The notes beneath the pieces were generated by a model that was not told where the DNA came from, searched no databases, and saw only the letters and a program-made list of their open reading frames with translations. DNA of 64,000 nucleotides from Byssothecium circinans (Eukaryota; Ascomycota; Dothideomycetes; Pleosporales; Massarinaceae). Positions 30,277 through 41,465 of this stretch are shown piece after piece. The stretch spans positions 21,450 to 85,449 of the forward strand of contig ML977015.1 of assembly GCA_010015675.1 (NCBI GenBank), in the 5' to 3' direction. The stretch's first letter is position 1. Every line of letters begins with the position of its first letter. Position numbers and translations under genes: made by a program.

Positions 30277-31026
30277 ATGGGCCTCAAACGCAAACGCTCC
30301 ATCGACCTCTCCCCCGTCTCAATCTCCAGCATATCAACCCATACACCAGAAGCGCAATCACCCACGCCCTTCCCCCACGACACCGCCATGGAGATCGAGA
30401 CGCCGTTCCAGCGCGTCACGGGCTGGGATTTCTCCAGTGTAGGCAGAGTGAAGAGTGGGGATTGGGGTGTGCGGACGCGTAAAAGGGCCCGTGATAATCG
30501 GCCTGATGAGCGCGCTATACACGGTATGCTAACCGCCATATGCGATTTCTCTGCTTGTGATAAAGAGACTGGACGGAAGGGCTGATCAATTGGAATAGAA
30601 AACACGATCCACAAACTCTTCACAGCACAACGGCAAAACCCGCGCGCCGAACCTATCCCCTCCGATACGCTCCCAGCACAACACTCTACCCCCGCTGTCC
30701 ACAAGCCGCAGAAATACACACTCCACGCGTTTTGGAAACTCCCCGCGCCGCCTGTCCACGCACCCATCTTTCAGCAACCACAGCAGCAACAGCGAGCACA
30801 GACATCGAGCGTGCCGCATTGTGAAGACTGTGACGCGCCGCTGCACAGTGAGACAGATGGAATGGGCATGGATGTCGATATGGAGGTTGAGGGGCAGGTG
30901 GAGAGGGGGAGGTACAGTTGTAATGACTGTGGGAGGAATGTTTGTGGGACGTGTGCGGTGGTGTCGAGTTCGAGGCATTGTTTGCAGTGTGCGACGTCGG
31001 CGAGGAATTCGAGACGATGGTGGTAG
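30277..31026 (+). CDS. Cysteine-rich zinc-binding protein
   Basis: Exons 30277-30523 and 30599-31026 join across a 75-bp intron (GTATGC...GCTGATC...AATAG), giving 224 residues. It starts MGLKRKRSIDLSPVS, with a basic nuclear-signal-like KRKR. A disordered Pro/Gln-rich middle leads to a C-terminal cluster CEDC...CNDCGRN...CGTCAVV...HCLQC, which can bind two zinc ions in a cross-brace or ribbon style. The sequence between the first two pairs is acidic and Met-rich (DGMGMDVDMEVEG). This resembles small fungal proteins with a C-terminal zinc domain, but I cannot name the family. Function unknown. Confidence 0.75.
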
Positions 31027-31324
31027 ATGTACTGGTATTTCTTGGTGGGGGGAGGATGAGAAGGTTTTTTGAGTGAATGTGAACGTGTTTTGGATGTATA
31101 AAGGAGCGCATGGTCAGGCATTTTCAGTGCTGGCGAGGTGTTTCTTGGTTACGATATCCCCATCCTTATACCATCAGAGCTTGGTTGTTCGACGCGGCGT
31201 TGGGTCTCATTCAAGACCAAGCAGTTTCGTAGTATGGTACATGGGACAGAAGCTTCGTCAGTTTCCTCGTTCCACATATTTTACACTATTATACAACTAA
31301 CCACACATGATACACATACCGACT

Positions 31325-33345
31325 CTACTCTTGTTTTTGCTGTTCCGTCCCATCCCTCTTTGCTTTAAACTCGTCCCACCCCGGACACGTAAGCCCCTCA
31401 GCCTCAAACTGCTCCTCAGTCACAATGCGGCAGATTTGAATCTTCGACTTTCCAGAACGCAGCACGAGCGCCTCATAATCAACCAAGTAATGGTTCGGAT
31501 CCGCAGTACCGACATTTTCGGGAATGGCAGTCCAGTTCAAACCATGGGGGTTTTCGATTGATCCAGAGTTAGGAACCACAACATAGGCGCCCTTCTTTTG
31601 AATCAGACGACGACCCTCACTTCTCGAAGGAACAAGGCCGGCAGCATGGAGGATACGGGGGAAAGATCCCGTTTCAAGCATACTGCGAGGTAGTGTGACG
31701 ACATCAGCCTTGTTCATCTTCGGGGGCTCAGAAGTGGTGTTCACAATAGATTGCGCAGTAGAATGCGCGGCATATGCTTGCTTGTAGGCCAGAAGCTCCC
31801 CTTCTCTTTTGTTCTGCTTGCCGACTGCGCCGCTGGCAGCAGCCCCTTTCTCAGCAAATGCGGAAAGCGTGTTTCGAAGAGCGCCGAGAGAGAAAGTGTT
31901 CGTACCCTGGCTGAAGGCTTCCCGGTGCGCGACTTCAGCTTTCTTTGCGTCGGCAGCGCCGTGGGCGAGCTCGACAATTTCTCGGGCAAGTACGTGCTGA
32001 GCGATGCGCTTGGACTCATCCTTCTGGTGTTGGCGCATGGTGAGGTCGATCTGGTCAAGGGAGAGGAAGGTGAAGAGTTTGAGGTAGCGGGCCACGTCGG
32101 CGTCTGCGATGCGGAGGAAATACTGCATATTTGTAAGCACTCGTAGCGTTTGTCCGAGGTGACGTCCTCACCTGGTACAAATCGAAGGAGTTCAGCATCT
32201 GCTTGTCCAGCCAGACAGCATTGCCAGCGCTCTTTCCGAATTTTTCGCCCGACGCTGTTGTCAGCAAAGGGGTGGTGAGACCAAAGGTAGCAGTCAATGG
32301 GTCGTCTTCAGGCTCTTGAGGATATCTTTTGATCTTGCGCATGTGGTTCACGACGTCCATTCCAGCACATAGGTTCCCATATTGATCGGAGCCGCCGAGC
32401 TGCAGTTGCACGCCATGAGCGCCGTACATGCTCCACCAATCGTAAGCTTGAAAGAGCGGGTAACAGAATTCCGAGATGGCCATGCCCTCGCCATTCTCCA
32501 TGCGCATCCTGACACTAAGATAGTCAGTATTGATCCCGGTTCAGATGATGCGGATGAGCTTACGAGTCGCGCGCGAGCATGGCACCCAGCCGCATTCCCG
32601 ATCCCAGATCACGCATGAGCTTCACGGCGTTGAGTTTCTCCAACCAGTCAGCATTGTCCAACAGTGCTCTCTTCCTGCTGATATCCATCGCATGGTTGTG
32701 CTTGATACCCAGACATTTCACGTTCGTCCACAGCTTGTCCAATTGTGTGCGCATGAGCTCCACATTCATCGACTGTGTATCTTCTCCCTGACGTGCGCGA
32801 GCAGTCGTCCGTCCTGAAGGGTCTCCAATCTGCACGGTGCCACCACCTAGCTATCCATTATCAACTACATGTCGCGTGATGTCGGGCCGAGTCGCTCACC
32901 AGCGTGATTGTGTAGTAGCCGCGAAGGTACATCCAGTACAGCGCCATTAGCGGAAGGAGATGTCCGACGTGAAGGGAGGGCGCGGTAGGGTCTACGCCGA
33001 CGTAGGCACCGATCCGTTTTCGCGTCAAGAGCCAGTCGAGAGATTCGCGAGGGCTGCCAGTGTGAGCATCTTCCTGGCCACGAAGCTCGATGCGCACGCC
33101 TACCCTGCAATGTCTTTCACAAAACCTCGCTCTTCTAGTATCTCCAGCATGCTCTTCTGCGCGCCTGTTCGTATCCTCATAGCTTGTTCATCCCATTGCG
33201 CATTACGCGCATCTATCCCGAGTTCACCGGCCCAGGTCTTCTTCGTGCGCTGTAGTCTGGATACCACACGCTGATTCCGAATGCATCGTTGACAGGTATA
33301 CGGCTGAGGACGCGGTAGGTGTCGTGGTAGTGGCATCGCTGCCAA
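31325..33345 (-). CDS. cyt-18: Mitochondrial tyrosyl-tRNA synthetase (CYT-18 type)
   Basis: Charges mitochondrial tRNA-Tyr. In filamentous ascomycetes the orthologue CYT-18 also helps group I introns fold and splice. Five exons (33104-33345, 32900-33053, 32564-32850, 32172-32514, 31325-32122), all introns 49-50 bp, give 607 residues. A basic, Arg-rich N-terminus suits a mitochondrial targeting peptide. Catalytic landmarks are [19 protein letters not shown] (HVGH for HIGH), [29 protein letters not shown] and [14 protein letters not shown] (KFGKS for KMSKS). The last 200 residues carry an S4-like RNA-binding region ([38 protein letters not shown]). Whether it retains splicing activity cannot be told from sequence alone. 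Confidence 0.95.
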
Positions 33346-33666
33346 TCATTGTCGTGTCGGACTCACTGTGATGTCCCAAAAAAACATCGCGACCGGAGCT
33401 TGCCCCCGTAAACGCCGATTGGTTGCTCCCAGCGTCTCCACTTTACCCCATCCTCAAAGTAAACGTCACTTGACAACTCACTCCTCACATCTTTCCTCGC
33501 TCTCCTCATTTCAGACGCATCAATTTGTCCATCGGAGTATCCAGCAACCATCCTAATCAACTGTCCCCTATAATCATTCCATACGCGTTCCATCCTCCGG
33601 TCTTTCTTGCTCCAAGAAATTCCCTTTTCGTACATTGTGAATTGAAGCCTCATACCCTACGTTACC
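33346..33666. promoter_or_regulatory. Divergent promoter between cyt-18 and raffinose synthase gene
   Basis: 320 bp between two start codons facing apart. A minus open frame (33363-33653) lies across it, but it sits where both promoters must be and has no domain. No TATA box is obvious. Confidence 0.4.
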
Positions 33667-36524
33667 ATGTATGCCAAACTTACCTGCAACCCTCCTCTTG
33701 GGCAAACTACAAGCATCTCACCTCAAAAGCATTCAGTATGTCCGCCTATCACTAACCTTCCTAAACTACGAAAACATTTATCAGATTTTTGAAAACAACT
33801 TAACACTGAACAGGTCAAGTTCACCGTCCTCATCGAAAGCTCTACGAAGAGGGACTGGGATGTTGCATTGTGGTCCAACTACGAAGATTCCGAGAAGTGG
33901 ACAAGCTTGGCATTGCACGCTCTTGGATCACCGCCATGCCTGGTATGCTCATCCGGGGACTTGAGTACTCCGGCTGACAATACAAGACTGCCGTCGGACA
34001 AAAGGTTGAATCAGACGTATATCGTCAATGGTTTTCTCTCGAGCTGAGAGGACCGCCGAAACACGGATCTTCCCTGTCATTCACAATCACTTTCCGGGCA
34101 TCAAAAGACGAATCATGGAAATGGGCGAATGAGCACTTCTCCACTGCGGACGGTCATATTATTTATGAGTCGTCCGAAAAGCTCAAAAATGAACTCGCCC
34201 GCTACATTGACGGCTTGCCGGCATTTGTGAATATTCAAGAAGAGCGCAGCGATACTCCGGATACCCTGCTCTGGTCCCTCACAAGTCCTGCAAAAGCTGC
34301 GTCAGGCAAGACTTCCGGGTTCACCAAGAACAAGCTGGGGAAGCCTACAAACTTCCTCCGCTGGTTTGCTATTGTAAGATTATGGTCGCCTTGGATCGCT
34401 CCTCGACAAGGAAAAGACATTTTCGCGCCTGATAAAGAGGGCATACTTGCAGCGTTCCAACGTCACGATGGCTCACATTTGGTTGTGCTTGCAATCAGTG
34501 GTGTGGACGATGTCTTGACAACGCTTCATCATGACGGCGCTGGCAATGTCATAATCGACTCACGCAATGACAGTCAAGAGGACGGAATCGCTAGGCTCGC
34601 CATATCGGTTGGCAAATCTTTGGAGACTGCTATAGCCGCGACAATGTACTACGCCCGGAGGCTCGTTCTCAAGTACGAGACCGCTTCTAGTGAGATAGCT
34701 GCGGAAGAGAAAGCTCTTATGAAAGACTACAAGCCGGAATGGTTGCAGAACTGGTATGACGGCCTGGCTTACTGCACGTGGAACGGGTTGGGGCAGAAAC
34801 TCCACGAAGACAAAATTTTCGAAGCCCTGGACTCGTTGGCAAAGAATGAGATCAACATAACCAATCTGATTATCGACGACAATTGGCAATCGCTGAGCAA
34901 AGAAGGAGGTGATCAGTTCGAGAATGCATGGATGGAGTTTGAGGCAACCAAAAATGGCTTTCCACGAGGTCTCAAAGCCACGGTAACTGACATCCGCAAC
35001 AAGCATAAGAACATAAAACATATTGCTGTTTGGCACGCTTTGGTGAGTGCAGCCGCGTGTCGAATGTCTCATCACACTGTATGGAAGCCAATATTGACAA
35101 CATCCAGTTCGGCTATTGGGGCGGAATCGCGTCGACCGGCAAAATTGCGAAGGAGTACAAGACAGTGGAAGTCCACAAGAGAGATGGTGTTTCTGGCGGC
35201 AAAATGCTTGCCGTAGCGAAGGAAGACGTCGATCGCTTCTACCGCGACTTCTACCAATTCCTCAACTCCACAGGCGTCGACTCAGTCAAAACTGACGCGC
35301 AATTCTTTGTCGACGAACTCGACTGCGCAGACGACCGCCGTGACCTTATTCAAGCTTACCAAGACGCCTGGTCTATCAGCCATCTTCGATACTTTTCAGC
35401 CAAAGCCATCTCCTGCATGTCGCAGGTCCCGCAAATCATCTTCCACTCTCAGCTTCCTTCGAACAAACCCAGGATACTGCTAAGAAACTCAGACGACTTC
35501 TTCCCTGAGGTTCCAGCGTCACACCCGTGGCACATCTTCTGTAATGCGCACAATTCCATCTTCACGCAGTACCTCAACATCCTCCCTGATTGGGACATGT
35601 TCCAGACGTCTCACGAATGGGCATCATTCCATGCTGCAGCGCGATGCGTATCTGGAGGGCCAATATATATCACAGATGTTCCTGGACAGCACGATGTTAA
35701 CCTTATCAAACAGATGACCGGTAACAATCCTCGAGGAGACACAGTAATTCTAAGGACCGATACCGTTGGCAAGAGTTCATGTGCTTACAACTCGTATGAT
35801 GACGCCGCTCTGCTCAAGGTCAACACGTACGTGGGAATGGCTCGCTCGGGAGTAAGTATAGTGGGAGTTTTCAACTGCACGCAACATCCTGTTGCAGAGC
35901 TCATTGGACTGGATCAATTTCCTGGAGCTGAGCAAGGAACGTACGTCATCAGAAGCCACACAACCGGCCAGATCACAAAACCTACCAGTGTGGAGGCCAA
36001 TGAAGCATTTGTTCATATGGAGCTTCCAGTTCGCGGCTGGGAGATTCTATCTGCGTTCCCACTGCATACGTTCAAACTGGAGCGCAGACATGATGCAGAA
36101 GGTCCAACAGATATCTCAATCGCAAATCTCGGGCTACTAGGTAAAATGTCAGGAGCAGCTGGAATTGTCAATACCGACAGTTATGTTGATCGAGAAACCG
36201 GAAGACTTCGCATATGGACGTCACTGAAGGTGCTGGGCACTTACGGTATGATTGCTCATGCCCCTTCCGCTTTAGCAGCAATATTTTATCAGTAAATGTG
36301 ACGCTAATGTACATGCAGGCTTGTACATCAGCGACCTTAAGAAACGCTCAATTGAGAAAGACTTCATGGCCGTAGTTTTTGGACGACCGATTCCAGCACA
36401 CTGCGTCAAGGTCAGCAATGAAGACGAAAACGTCCTCGAAATTGATACAGCGAGGGCTTGGAAAGAGACTGACTCGAAAGCGGGCTGGAGTAACGAAGTC
36501 GCCGTCGAGGTTGTAGTCCGATGA
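33667..36524 (+). CDS. Raffinose synthase / seed imbibition protein (Sip1) family glycoside hydrolase
   Basis: A GH36-like alpha-galactosidase or galactosyltransferase acting on raffinose-type or related galactosides. Five exons (33667-33735, 33814-33942, 33987-35042, 35108-36245, 36319-36524) give 865 residues. Signature blocks are FLRWFAIVRLWSPWIAPR, NWYDGLAYCTWNGLG, INITNLIIDDNWQSL, IKHIAVWHAL followed by FGYWGGI, DSVKTDAQFFVDEL (predicted nucleophile Asp in KTD), SDDFFPE, and YITDVPGQHD (predicted acid/base Asp in TDVPG). Intron 4 and 5 have clear CTAAC/CTAAT-like branches. No signal peptide is seen, so it is probably cytosolic. Fungal members are poorly characterised; substrate is an inference from the family. 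Confidence 0.93.
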
Positions 36525-36851
36525 ATAGACGGCCGACGACAGCCAGTCCATCGACAGCCAGAGAAGCAGTCCCAAAAGTATTGATATTTACCCGGAAGCT
36601 TCCATTCCATATATGGATGAATAAACACGCTAGTGAACACCACAGGTGAATGCACGTGCCTATTTTCCCTTGGCGACTGCGCACTGCACCATATGTAACT
36701 TCACGCCCTCAATACTCTCTTGCCTCTTCTATTCCTCTCACCTCCAACCCCCGCAACCTCAGACTGCAATTCTTCACGTCTGGACCTGCGTGCTCCGCAA
36801 TCCCGACACAACCTGCCCAAAAGGGTCCCTTCAATAAAGCACTCCTTCACA

Positions 36852-38320
36852 ATGTCGGATGCGGCTGCAGCCGCCAACATTGCCCATGCGGTCAGTCATG
36901 GCATCAGCAGTGAAATTCTTGGTGGCGAGCAGAAAGCACACAGATACAACCCTAATCATCCTGTCAACGTCCCTATAGCCGATCCTATGCACCAGGTGAA
37001 CTTGGGCCGAAACCTGGTCATGAGTAGTCTCGCCGGATTTGCTGCTATCATGTTTTCCATCGGTCCTTGGGTTCATTACGGCGCCCGGGTACCTTACTAT
37101 GGGAACCGTGTCGGCGATTCTGTGGCTGGGTATCATCCGCTCGGGATCGCTATGAACAATATCCTGACGCCGACAATTGGGAGACTCGAGACGTGTCCAT
37201 CTCCGATACCAACCTTTTCGCCTCTCCCAGTGTACATTCTCACGCACGAGACCGCCCAGATCATTAGCCGACCCTCGCCACTAGCCCATCCTATCGACAC
37301 CCCATACATTGCTATGCCAAGTAGTGATGCAACCATCAATTGGTCTGTCGCCCGTATCTTTGCCAATATATTCACGGGCGCAATGGCCTTGGCCTTCATC
37401 AAACTCCAGCGACTCCAGCTGCGTCTTCTTAAGATTTCCCAGAAGAAGCCCGCTCCAGTGCCATGCACGACAGCAGCCCCGAAACCGGCGAAAACTAAGG
37501 CACGACCGAATACCCTGCCAATACTTGATAATGAGATGCATTACCCTCGCGAGAACCTCAAGGCCGTCGACCTCCGCCGTAAGCTCCTGGAGGCTAATCA
37601 CTGGATAGCCACCGCATATCGCCACATAATAGACTAGGAGGATCTAGAAGGGAAGCTTCAGGATTTTGAAGATAATGATTACGTCGAGGAGCTGAAGGCG
37701 CTTTGGCAGTTGCAGGCCGAGGAGGCGTACCGCTGGAGCCAGGAGTGGCAGGAGAACCTCGGGCATGTCGTCCAAGTAAGCAAAGATACGAAGGCATCAC
37801 AACATGCACAGATGAAAGCTGCGTTGGAGACTGAAGTTCAGATAAAGGCTATTAATAAGCAAGTGGCGGAAGCTAGCGAGGATGAGGATGAGTTGAGTAA
37901 TAAGGAATTAGAGGACTCACATATTTCTTTAGAATTTAACACACAATTGTCTCTCGACGATGAGCATGAATAGAACATAGTCGAGGAGCCTGCCACACCT
38001 ACCAGCCCTGGCACACCGAAACAAGACCGGAAGGCCAGATCTCTAACTTGATTAATAACCTTGGCGCAATGCTTTAGAGTCCGCCTCCTCTGCCCTTACC
38101 ACCAAAAGACCCCCAGACGCCTTATAAGCGGGATCATGAACTCAAGAAGAAGGTGGCAGATATGGCACGGGACTTGGAGCAGATGAAGCAGGCCTATGAT
38201 TGTAGCAGGGCACAGCGGCAGCTACGTGGCAGTACGATTGAATTGGATGGAAATCTCCTCCAGCAGGCTTTTCCTGTCCGAACGGTCGAGCAAGGGGGCG
38301 AACGAAAGTGGGACTCCTGA
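36852..38320 (+). pseudogene. Decayed coiled-coil gene with in-frame stops
   Basis: From MSDAAAAANIAHAVSHGISS the frame is open to a TAG at 37635-37637. It then continues in the same frame as EDLEGKLQDFEDNDYVEELK, KALWQLQAEEAYRWSQEWQE and a long acidic coil to another TAG at 37971-37973, then again to a third stop. A shifted frame near 38078-38320 encodes PLPPKDPQTPYKRDHELKKK and a coil (MARDLEQMKQAYDCSRAQRQ) ending ...GGERKWDS. The coherent composition across the stops points to one former coding region with several disabling changes rather than separate genes. No intron with good signals removes the first stop in frame. Family unknown; the coil and charged linker recall structural or transposon-associated proteins. 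Confidence 0.42.
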
Positions 38321-39197
38321 AGGCGAAGCTCCAATATCGCCGTAAAGTAGCTCCCCGATGCACGGCTAGGTGCGACAAGACTCTGGTCACGGGCATGAAA
38401 TCGAAAACGAGATCAACAAAGAATGTCGATATACTTTAACGATACCACAACCACCGAAAAGAAACGAGTTGAAAATTGAACAGCTTTCATGGGCGGAACC
38501 CTACACCGGAACCACTTACCAGGCACACAACATACACGAGACGATATGAATAGGCCTCCGGCCCTTGGGACAAGGTATATTTGCAGACTTCTTTGCAGAT
38601 GTACTTGCGTACTTTGCGAAACGGTTTGGCAGCATGCGCTCGTTGCGCTTAACAGTAGACGTCTTGTCGATACTCGGAAATGAAAGATTCGGAGTATGTA
38701 GGATGCATGGGTGATTACCTGTATACTTGGGAGGAATCGCCGGAGTTTTTTTTTTTTTATATTTCAAACGTGCTTTTGTACCTTTCCACCCAGCGAGTTG
38801 GTAATAGCATGGCGACGGCGTGGTTGGAACTGGGCGGATATACCACACACTTTCATGCACGGCATACATCAGGGAGAGAGACGGTCATGATTTGAATTAC
38901 TGAGAAACTCGGCGTTTGCTCCATGCGTGCTCTTGCGAGCACAGAGGTTTCCATCTTTCCAGCACCGTTTTCAACCTGTTCATAACATATCCGCCCGGGT
39001 AAGAGTCTACAAAATAGTGACCAATATACAGCTTCACATCTCCCTCTCTTCAATCAACGCTTCAAACCCAACCCCACTAAGAAAACCCGGTTCTCACAGA
39101 CCAAATTCAAAACCTGAAGCCATTTCTTTGTCGAAACTCACATTCAAGCACACACTCCCCTCCTCAACTCTAACAAGGCCCCCATCCACCAAACTAA
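38321..39197. other. Intergenic region
   Basis: It contains a T11 run near 38747. No gene is supported; short frames on both strands lack structure. Confidence 0.4.
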
Positions 39198-39380
39198 ATG
39201 CCGCGCGACTTCCTTAACATGTCGAATACGCCGAATCACCAGCAACTCATCCTCGACGCTGGGACTCTTTTCACGATCGCAACGTCTTTTTTGATTATCT
39301 TCACCGTGGCTACTACGTACTTTTTTCGCGAACTGGATCGCGAGCCGGATTATGAGGGATTGGCGGATTGTCCGGTTTGA
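39198..39380 (+). CDS. Possible small single-pass membrane protein (60 aa)
   Basis: MPRDFLNMSNTPNHQQLILD is followed by one hydrophobic helix (LFTIATSFLIIFTVATTYFF) and an acidic tail (RELDREPDYEGLADCPV). A second Met (MSNTP) could be the true start. One clear membrane span in so short a frame is suggestive, and a GT-rich sequence after the stop could allow a further exon. No family is recognised. Confidence 0.38.
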   Translation: MPRDFLNMSNTPNHQQLILDAGTLFTIATSFLIIFTVATTYFFRELDREPDYEGLADCPV

Positions 39381-39820
39381 GGTGAGTTAGGTAATGATGG
39401 ATCTTAGTGATTCTTGGTTAATTTATTTTTGTAGGTTACTGGTTGTCGATGCATCAGTTACGAAGCTTTTCTTGGTGTTTGTATGGGTATGAGAGCGAGG
39501 AGTTGATGTGGATCTACCTTACCAAGACAGAAAGGATGGAGTGCACATGGAATCCTTTCACATTCTCTGTGGTTTTTAGAAAAGTGTGAATGTAAAGTCG
39601 CTTAGCTGCCACTATCCGTCGTCATGCTATTCTATGAATATATTCAAGCAACTCTCACTTGACACCACATACTCTTCCATGAATCCTGACACCTCGACAA
39701 CAAAAGCTGCAGCTGTGAAGTCGTAGTACGCCACCGCACCACACCGCACGGTCACTCAAACGCTGCGCTGTCACAGACCGAATCTCCATAATTCAATAAC
39801 ACTCAAACACTTCTGAGTAC
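39381..39820. other. Intergenic region upstream of the Ser-rich membrane protein gene
   Basis: Nothing is recognised apart from the TATA-like element at its right end. Confidence 0.4.
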
Positions 39821-39828
39821 ATATAAAA
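39821..39828 (+). promoter_or_regulatory. TATA-like element
   Basis: ATATAAAA lies about 80 bp upstream of the ATG at 39906 and is followed by a pyrimidine-rich leader. Confidence 0.4.
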
Positions 39829-39905
39829 TACGCTCATCCTCTCCATATTATTCTCTCCTCACTACTTCCACAGTTACCCGCAAGCCAACTTATCTTATCC
39901 CAAAC

Positions 39906-41036
39906 ATGTCCTTCTCAATGACCACCCTAACTGCAATCATCCTCCCCATCTTCATCGGCGTCACCGTCGCCGCAATCGCCATCCTCATCTCAGACCTGCA
40001 ATCCAGCTTCAGCGTCGAAACCACTTCCTCTCTCGCCGATGGTCAAGCCCGCGAACGCTCCCGCCTAGTCAGACAGGAAGAATCCTGGAGAAGAGCTGAG
40101 CCTGTCTATCCACGAATGTTTGGTGGCATGGAGGCTGCATCAAGACGCGGAAATGCTAGTTTCAGAAGAATCGCTACTAGTGAGGAATCGGATGAGGCGT
40201 TGACGCCGTATGCAAGCTTTACGCAGAGACGGTCTGAGATTAACGGTAGGAGGATAAGGGAGAGGGAGGGTGAGGGCGATGAAGGACCAGATCCGGTGTA
40301 TTCCAGTCCTTTCGGAGGTAGATCAACGTCTTCGTCTCGTTCGGCGACGCATGAACAGAATCCTTCGAACATACTAGCATCGCCTCCAGATCCTCCCCGA
40401 CGCTCTGCCACTCGGGATCCTTTAGCAGCTGTGCAGGGAGTAATTGCGCTTACAGCCCGCGATATCGTCAACATTCGAGATGATCTGTACGCAGCTCTGT
40501 ACCATAGACACCCAGATATGCCCCATGAGCAGGCTGGCTCATATGTTCGGCGGTTGACCGAAGCATTGACATCTGCGACTGGGCCAAGCTCTCTTGAGTC
40601 AACAGTTCCCGACTTCGTTCGACAGGCTGTTCCGATAGCAGCGCCTCATTCTGAGACCAACCACAGAGAACCTACAGCAAATGGCCACGGTAATGGAAGA
40701 AACACGCCTGTCGCCAACACTTCTTCCGCTTCTCCAGATACAGCTTCAGGGGCGACACTTCGGCGAAGGAGGCTTTCGAATCCGTCTAATCTGCATGAAG
40801 CGTATACCAACGGGGTGAATGGAAGTAGTGAGAGAATACCAACTCCCGTACATTTACGTGAAGAGCAGACGACGGAAGAGACTGTATCGAATAGTCGTCC
40901 GGAGATCGCATCTAACAACGGTGGTGATGAAGGGGCTGTAGGTAACCCTGAAGATGGTCATGAGACGACGGCTGCGCTCGCGGAGTGGAGCAGGGCTCTG
41001 GTTGAATCCGAGGAGAACCGGTCGCCAGATGCTTGA
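39906..41036 (+). CDS. Hypothetical membrane-anchored, Ser/Arg-rich disordered protein
   Basis: A single exon of 376 residues. The N-terminus has one membrane helix (LTAIILPIFIGVTVAAIAIL) that may act as a signal anchor. The rest is low complexity and disordered, with Arg/Ser/Glu-rich stretches. A more conserved-looking patch lies near residue 180 (AVQGVIALTARDIVNIRDDL, YAALYHRHPDMPHEQAGSYV) and is likely helical. No catalytic motif. It is probably a Dothideomycete-restricted protein of unknown role. TATA and leader support the start. Confidence 0.7.
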   Translation: MSFSMTTLTAIILPIFIGVTVAAIAILISDLQSSFSVETTSSLADGQARERSRLVRQEESWRRAEPVYPRMFGGMEAASRRGNASFRRIATSEESDEALTPYASFTQRRSEINGRRIREREGEGDEGPDPVYSSPFGGRSTSSSRSATHEQNPSNILASPPDPPRRSATRDPLAAVQGVIALTARDIVNIRDDLYAALYHRHPDMPHEQAGSYVRRLTEALTSATGPSSLESTVPDFVRQAVPIAAPHSETNHREPTANGHGNGRNTPVANTSSASPDTASGATLRRRRLSNPSNLHEAYTNGVNGSSERIPTPVHLREEQTTEETVSNSRPEIASNNGGDEGAVGNPEDGHETTAALAEWSRALVESEENRSPDA

Positions 41037-41465
41037 TTTCAGGATTTTGAAAGTTACGAAGGAGGACTGATAGGCAGTAGTAGATAATGACGTCATGTGA
41101 AGTTGTAACACGATTTCAATGTTAGCTTTTGTTTGTGTGTAGTGATAGCTTATGTTTGTGTCAAAGAAGACAGTACTTTCGAAGGTCACGTTGTATTAGC
41201 TTTAGGATCCTTCCACGAAGACGTGCATCATCGGTGACTATGACAAACGCTCATGCGGCTAGGCTCGGAAAGAAAGAGGATCGTATGAATGAAATTCGGG
41301 GCTAGATAACCGTTTGCTCACTTGATCGAGCCAACACCTACGATATAAAATTGAGCTAATATGGCCTTCACCTCGCCATTTGCACGCTAAGCCACAGCGC
41401 TTACCTTCATCAATTGTTCGACACAACCCATCCATCACATCCTACCTCCACCATCCTCCACCGCG
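41037..41465. other. Intergenic region
   Basis: About 430 bp with the promoter of the next gene. No distinct element is seen. Confidence 0.4.

Noticed and set aside
33363..33653. 96-codon minus frame between cyt-18 and the Sip1-family gene
   Set aside because: It occupies the shared promoter and has no domain. A transcript would be needed to accept it.
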